A stretch of DNA of 9,373 nucleotides, taken from the NCBI GenBank assembly GCA_903903715.1, contig CAIUZX010000301.1:1-9373 (forward strand), written 5' to 3'. The notes below the pieces were generated by a model. The model was given only the letters and a program-made list of their open reading frames with translations. It ran no database searches and was not told the origin of the DNA. Shown piece by piece: positions 7,087 to 9,373 of this stretch. Each line of letters begins with the position of its first letter. The first letter of the stretch is position 1. This DNA is from an uncultured Caulobacterales bacterium. Lineage in GTDB: Bacteria > Pseudomonadota > Alphaproteobacteria > Caulobacterales > Caulobacteraceae. Both the position numbers and the translations under genes were made by a program.

Positions 7087-7102
7087 TTTTACAGGTCTTA
7101 AC
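7087..7102 (+). promoter_or_regulatory. Degenerate CtrA-like site upstream of carD
   Basis: TTTT-N7-TTAAC has the right spacing and a perfect right half, but the left half has two mismatches to TTAA. It ends 9 nt before the candidate -35 of carD. On its own this is weak. It is listed because the other divergent region near fdxA holds a better copy. Confidence 0.2.
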
Positions 7103-7110
7103 CCAAGCCT

Positions 7111-7138
7111 TTGAAACGGCGCGAACTTGTGGTATGTC
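7111..7138 (+). promoter_or_regulatory. carD: Candidate promoter for carD
   Basis: TTGAAA at 7111-7116 and TATGTC at 7133-7138 are spaced 16 nt apart and give a usable sigma-70-like pair. Overlapping TCTAGACC (7137-7144) also resembles the Caulobacter -10 GCTANAWC at five of its informative bases, but its distance from TTGAAA is too long. Transcription would start around 7145, directly before a stem-loop, about 215 nt upstream of the carD ATG. No better promoter is visible closer to the gene. Confidence 0.4.
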
Positions 7139-7146
7139 TAGACCTT

Positions 7147-7171
7147 GATGGTGGTGACGTTCTCCACCATC
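7147..7171 (+). other. Stem-loop at the predicted 5' end of the carD mRNA
   Basis: GATGGTGG (7147-7154) and CCACCATC (7164-7171) are perfect 8-bp inverted repeats around a 9-nt loop. The position just after the expected transcription start suggests an RNA 5' hairpin that could protect the message or tune expression. As DNA it could equally be a dyad operator. It has no U-tract, so it is not a terminator for fdxA. Confidence 0.45.
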
Positions 7172-7270
7172 GAAGCCGTCTCTCCTGTGTTTTGCCGCCG
7201 CCCATACAGGTGTGCGCCCATCGGGTACGAAGGGTGATCTGAAGCATTTTCAGCTTTGAGCCTGCACCAC

Positions 7271-7289
7271 GTCCGGTCCCCCACCGGGC
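7271..7289 (+). other. Second stem-loop in the carD leader
   Basis: GTCCGGT (7271-7277) pairs with ACCGGGC (7283-7289) around a CCCCC loop: six Watson-Crick pairs and one G-U. It lies 70 nt before the carD start codon and does not cover the ribosome-binding site. Together with the upstream stem it makes the leader more structured than a plain spacer, though a stem of this size is not rare in GC-rich DNA. Confidence 0.35.
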
Positions 7290-7359
7290 GAAGGCTTGAT
7301 TTACCCGACTACGCCCGCGCGACGCGCCCCGTTGCGGATAGATAAAAGAAGGACTTTCG

Positions 7360-7863
7360 ATGACCACGAGCGCTCAAACTTTCGTTGCTGGCGATCATGT
7401 CGTGTATCCGGCGCATGGCGTCGGACAGATCGTAGGTGTCGAGACGCAGGATGTCGCCGGCATTTCGCTCGAAGTCTATGTGATCACCTTCGACCACGAG
7501 AAAATGACCCTGCGCGTACCGACGAAGAAGGCCAAGACTGCTGGCCTGCGTCCCCTCGCCAATAATGATGTCGTCTCGTCGGCGCTGACCACTCTGAAGG
7601 GCCGCGCCCGCGTGAAGCGCACCATGTGGAGCCGCCGCGCGCAGGAATACGAAGCCAAGATCAATTCGGGCGACCTGATCTCGATCGCAGAGGTCGTGCG
7701 CGACCTGCACCGCGCCGAGAATCAGCCGGAACAGTCCTATTCGGAGCGCCAGCTGTACGAATCGGCTCTGGACCGCATGGCCCGCGAAGTGGCGGCGATC
7801 GAGCAGATCGACCGCGACGCCGCCATCGGCCTGCTCAACAAGTCCCTGATCAAGGCGGCTTAA
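7360..7863 (+). CDS. carD: CarD/CdnL family RNA polymerase-binding transcription factor
   Basis: The 167-residue protein has the CdnL layout. The N-terminal Tudor-like domain that binds the RNA polymerase beta subunit (residues about 7-66: FVAGDHVVYPAHGVGQIVGVETQDVAGISLEVYVITF) opens with the hallmark VYPAHGVG. A helical C-terminal domain follows (about 72-165) with KGRARVKRTMWSRRAQEY, where W90 corresponds to the tryptophan that wedges into the minor groove at the upstream edge of the open bubble. The family stabilises open complexes at housekeeping promoters; in Caulobacter CdnL supports ribosome and metabolic gene expression. The protein ends in LIKAA. A C-terminal Ala-Ala is the kind of end recognised by ClpXP, which is reported to clear Caulobacter CdnL on starvation. 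Start and ribosome-binding site (AGAAGGA, 6-nt spacer) are good. It converges on the next gene with 18 nt between. Confidence 0.96.
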   Translation: MTTSAQTFVAGDHVVYPAHGVGQIVGVETQDVAGISLEVYVITFDHEKMTLRVPTKKAKTAGLRPLANNDVVSSALTTLKGRARVKRTMWSRRAQEYEAKINSGDLISIAEVVRDLHRAENQPEQSYSERQLYESALDRMAREVAAIEQIDRDAAIGLLNKSLIKAA

Positions 7864-7881
7864 AACCGCACGCCCCGACCG

Positions 7882-8382
7882 TCAGTGGGCCGGCTTGACC
7901 GGCGCGCTGGCGGCGGGTTCGGCGCTTCCAGCCTCCGCGGCGAACGCCTCCCAGGCCTTGGGGTCGAAGCCTCTGGCGACGCCTTGCAGTGAAGTCTGCG
8001 TTGCAGGGTCACTCCTCAGTTGTCTCGTAGAGATGGCTCCCACAAGCTGAAAGCTCTGTTCAACAGCAGACGGCCCGTCGGTGCGCAAGGCTTCCAGGGC
8101 CTGTGGGCGGCAGTCGGTGAGCATGGCTTTCTGAATGAAGGCGGCCGCCTTGGCGTTAATAGCCTGCCGCTGATCCTCTGACACGCTGGAGAGCCCCTTC
8201 AGCGCGGGGTTGGTCCCCATCGCCACATACATCCACTGGCTCAGCACGCTGGGATCAGCCTTGCCTGCAGCGGTGATCAGGCAGGTTCCCAGAGTTTCGG
8301 TCGCAGGCCCGGCGGCCGCCGGTGAGGCCAGGGCGACGAGGCCGGACACGGCGGCGGCGCAAAAGGCGGTCTTGAAGCGCAT
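7882..8382 (-). CDS. Small exported protein with one cysteine pair, function unknown
   Basis: Start ATG at 8382 is preceded by GGGA at a normal distance (the minus strand reads GGGAACAGACATG); an upstream in-frame start at 8472 would run through the TMEM175 gene end and hide the signal peptide. The 166-residue product has a textbook signal peptide (residues 1-24, hydrophobic FCAAAVSGLVALAS, cut after AAA). The mature part is mostly helical, with LGTCLITAAGKADPSVLSQWMYVAMGTNPALKGL (C34) and AMLTDCRPQALEALR (C91), which could be bridged by one disulfide, and ends in an Ala/Pro-rich tail. It starts 28 nt after the TMEM175 stop, so it is probably the last gene of that unit. Its middle part (about 7985-8290) is visibly less GC-rich than the flanking genes. 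I do not recognise a characterised family. Confidence 0.8.
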   Translation of the reverse strand: MRFKTAFCAAAVSGLVALASPAAAGPATETLGTCLITAAGKADPSVLSQWMYVAMGTNPALKGLSSVSEDQRQAINAKAAAFIQKAMLTDCRPQALEALRTDGPSAVEQSFQLVGAISTRQLRSDPATQTSLQGVARGFDPKAWEAFAAEAGSAEPAASAPVKPAH

Positions 8383-8410
8383 GTCTGTTCCCGTCCCTTG
8401 AAAACGCTGT

Positions 8411-9079
8411 TCAATCAGATCTTGCCGAAACAGCGCGTCGGTCAACCCGTTTGCCGATCTGAGCTCCCGCAAAATGCAGCACGCGAATGACCACCGGCAG
8501 GGTGATCCAGAGCAGCATGGCCACCGTCGGGTCCTGGTCGACCCATAGACAGCTTGCCGAAAAGACCAGCGGCGGCCCGAGCGATCTAAGAAACAAGACC
8601 CATGTCCCGCCTTTGGTCTCGCCGGGCCGCATCATCTCGGAGTGTCTGGCGACCAGGATCAGAATGGCCATCAGGAGACCCGTCGAGGTGACCGACAGGG
8701 CGTAAAAGATCACGGCCCAGGGTACGGCCACGTACTCGCTGATCACACTGGTCGGAAACGCCAGAAACACCACGCTGGCGAGGAAGACGAGATTGACCAC
8801 CCGCAGCGTCGAGCTTTCGGATCGCAGCGTCTTGAACAGCCTGTGATGTGCGAGCCAGTAAAGGCCGGTCACCCCGAAGCTGACGACGAAGCCGACCAGC
8901 TTCGGGATCAGCTTGCCGAGCAGGATCTCGCCGTGCGACCCAACCTGCAGCTTGAGGTCCAGCACCAGGATCGTGATGGCGATGGCGAATATGGCGTCCG
9001 AAAAGAATACCAGCCGCTCGAAGCCAAGGTCCTTGTCGTGCGGATCGGTCACCGCGCCGTGCTGGGCGCCTCGGGCCAT
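8411..9079 (-). CDS. TMEM175 (DUF1211) family potassium-channel-like membrane protein
   Basis: The 222-residue protein carries the family signature RxxxFSD (RLVFFSD, residues 22-28) followed by AIFAIAITILVLDLKL in the first membrane helix. In characterised homologues this helix lines the pore and hydrophobic residues on it set the gate. Six membrane segments are visible at about 24-42, 54-79, 91-113, 119-143, 161-181 and 183-203, as in bacterial members, which assemble as tetramers and conduct K+ with modest selectivity. The first helix pair resembles the family best. ATG at 9079 lies 4 nt after the stop of the enoyl-CoA hydratase gene, so translational coupling is likely; GTG ten codons in is an alternative. 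No ligand or regulatory domain is attached, so the physiological trigger is unknown. Confidence 0.93.
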   Translation of the reverse strand: MARGAQHGAVTDPHDKDLGFERLVFFSDAIFAIAITILVLDLKLQVGSHGEILLGKLIPKLVGFVVSFGVTGLYWLAHHRLFKTLRSESSTLRVVNLVFLASVVFLAFPTSVISEYVAVPWAVIFYALSVTSTGLLMAILILVARHSEMMRPGETKGGTWVLFLRSLGPPLVFSASCLWVDQDPTVAMLLWITLPVVIRVLHFAGAQIGKRVDRRAVSARSD

Positions 9080-9083
9080 CGGT

Positions 9084-9373
9084 TCAGGTCCCGGTGAAGG
9101 TCGGCGGGCGCTTGTCGATAAAGGCGGCCATACCCTCCTTCTGGTCGTCGAAGGCGAACAGGGAGTGGAACAGGCGCCGCTCGAACATCACCCCGGCGGA
9201 GAGGGTCGTCTCATAGGCCTGATTGACCAGTTCCTTGTTCAGCATCACCGCCAGCGGCGAGAGGCCGGCGATCTTGGTCGCAGCGGTCATGGCCTCGTCG
9301 ATCAGCGTCGCGGCGGGGACCACCCGGCTGACGAGGCCTGAGCGCTCAGCCTCGGCCGAATCCATCTGACGAC
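9084..9373 (-). CDS. Enoyl-CoA hydratase/isomerase (crotonase) family, C-terminal part (cut by window edge)
   Basis: The visible 96 residues, entering at the right edge as RQMDSAEAERSGLVSRVVP, match the segment after the active site of crotonase-fold enzymes (usual form TGR-x-hydrophobic-x-A-x-E-A-x-x-x-GLV). Then come the helix IAGLSPLAVMLNKELVNQAYE and the typical end FERRLFHSLFAFDDQKEGMAAFIDKRPPTFTG. The family hydrates or isomerises 2-enoyl-CoA thioesters, usually in fatty-acid or aromatic-acid breakdown. About the first 160 residues, including the oxyanion-hole glycines and catalytic glutamates, lie outside the window, so the exact reaction cannot be given. It reads directly into the TMEM175 gene. 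Confidence 0.93.
   Translation of the reverse strand, partial: RQMDSAEAERSGLVSRVVPAATLIDEAMTAATKIAGLSPLAVMLNKELVNQAYETTLSAGVMFERRLFHSLFAFDDQKEGMAAFIDKRPPTFTGT

Larger units (their letters stand above)
7050..7359 (+). other. 310-nt intergenic region holding the carD promoter and leader
   Basis: This stretch has no recognisable conserved gene. It contains, in order, a T-run after the fdxA stop (7086-7090) without a good terminator stem, a TTAAC half-site, a candidate promoter (7111-7138), a stem-loop right after the expected start site (7147-7171), an open 29-codon frame (7148-7237), a second stem-loop (7271-7289), and the carD ribosome-binding site AGAAGGA (7347-7353) 6 nt before the ATG. Local composition is more AT-rich than the coding parts between 7080 and 7150. 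If the promoter is right, carD has an mRNA leader of about 215 nt. Confidence 0.55.

Noticed and set aside
7052..7090. Possible intrinsic terminator after fdxA (weak stem then TTTTT at 7086-7090)
   Set aside because: The only stems before the T-run are three base pairs with mismatches, and the better GCCC/GGGC repeat has a 2-nt loop and lies over 20 nt away.
7098..7367. 89-codon minus-strand frame across the carD leader
   Set aside because: It has no conserved features and overlaps the carD start and ribosome-binding site.
7889..7903. GCCGG-CTTGA-CCGGC hairpin near the carD/exported-protein convergence
   Set aside because: A 5-bp stem with no T-run on either strand, inside the last codons of the converging gene; likely a chance product of GC-rich codons.
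8383..8472. Upstream start extending the small exported protein by 30 residues
   Set aside because: It would overlap the 3' end of the TMEM175 gene and bury a textbook signal peptide; ATG at 8382 has its own GGGA.

Overview
The window is a GC-rich stretch of ordinary-looking chromosome. It most resembles an alphaproteobacterium of the Caulobacterales type (Caulobacter, Phenylobacterium or Brevundimonas). That placement rests on protein character (an SppA beginning MKQFFLTMAGVF, a CdnL/CarD ending in Ala-Ala, an alphaproteobacterial-style ~970-residue TPR protein), on adjacent fdxA and carD genes, and on a near-consensus CtrA box. Genus-level placement cannot be made from the sequence alone. 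I see no transposase, integrase, tRNA, rRNA, CRISPR array or phage gene.

Layout, left to right. (1) 1-584, minus: N-terminal two thirds of a class I/II PLP aminotransferase cut by the left edge. (2) 585-801: divergent intergenic region. (3) 802-3555, plus: a compact three-gene unit of tandem-domain signal peptide peptidase SppA (TTG start), a small exported protein with four cysteines in its mature part, and a DUF442/TIGR01244 rhodanese-like protein, with gaps of 32 and 1 nt. (4) 3569-6487, minus: a large exported, cysteine-free TPR-type protein converging on the sppA unit. (5) 6506-6707: divergent regulatory region with a CtrA-like box. (6) 6708-7049, plus: seven-iron ferredoxin fdxA. (7) 7050-7359: 310-nt gap with a likely carD promoter and a structured leader. 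(8) 7360-7863, plus: carD/cdnL. (9) 7882-9373, minus, converging on carD: a likely operon read from the right edge as enoyl-CoA hydratase (partial), TMEM175-family channel and a small exported protein, with gaps of 4 and 28 nt.

The genes fall into three themes. The first is envelope housekeeping: SppA clears membrane-embedded signal peptides, and the exported Cys protein and TPR protein act outside the cytoplasm. The second is redox and sulfur chemistry: the ferredoxin and the DUF442 protein. The third is global transcription control by CarD/CdnL, an RNA polymerase-binding factor. I found no evidence of a new defence, mobile or biosynthetic system. The points most worth checking are the CtrA-like site between the TPR gene and fdxA, the structured carD leader, and the unassigned TPR protein.
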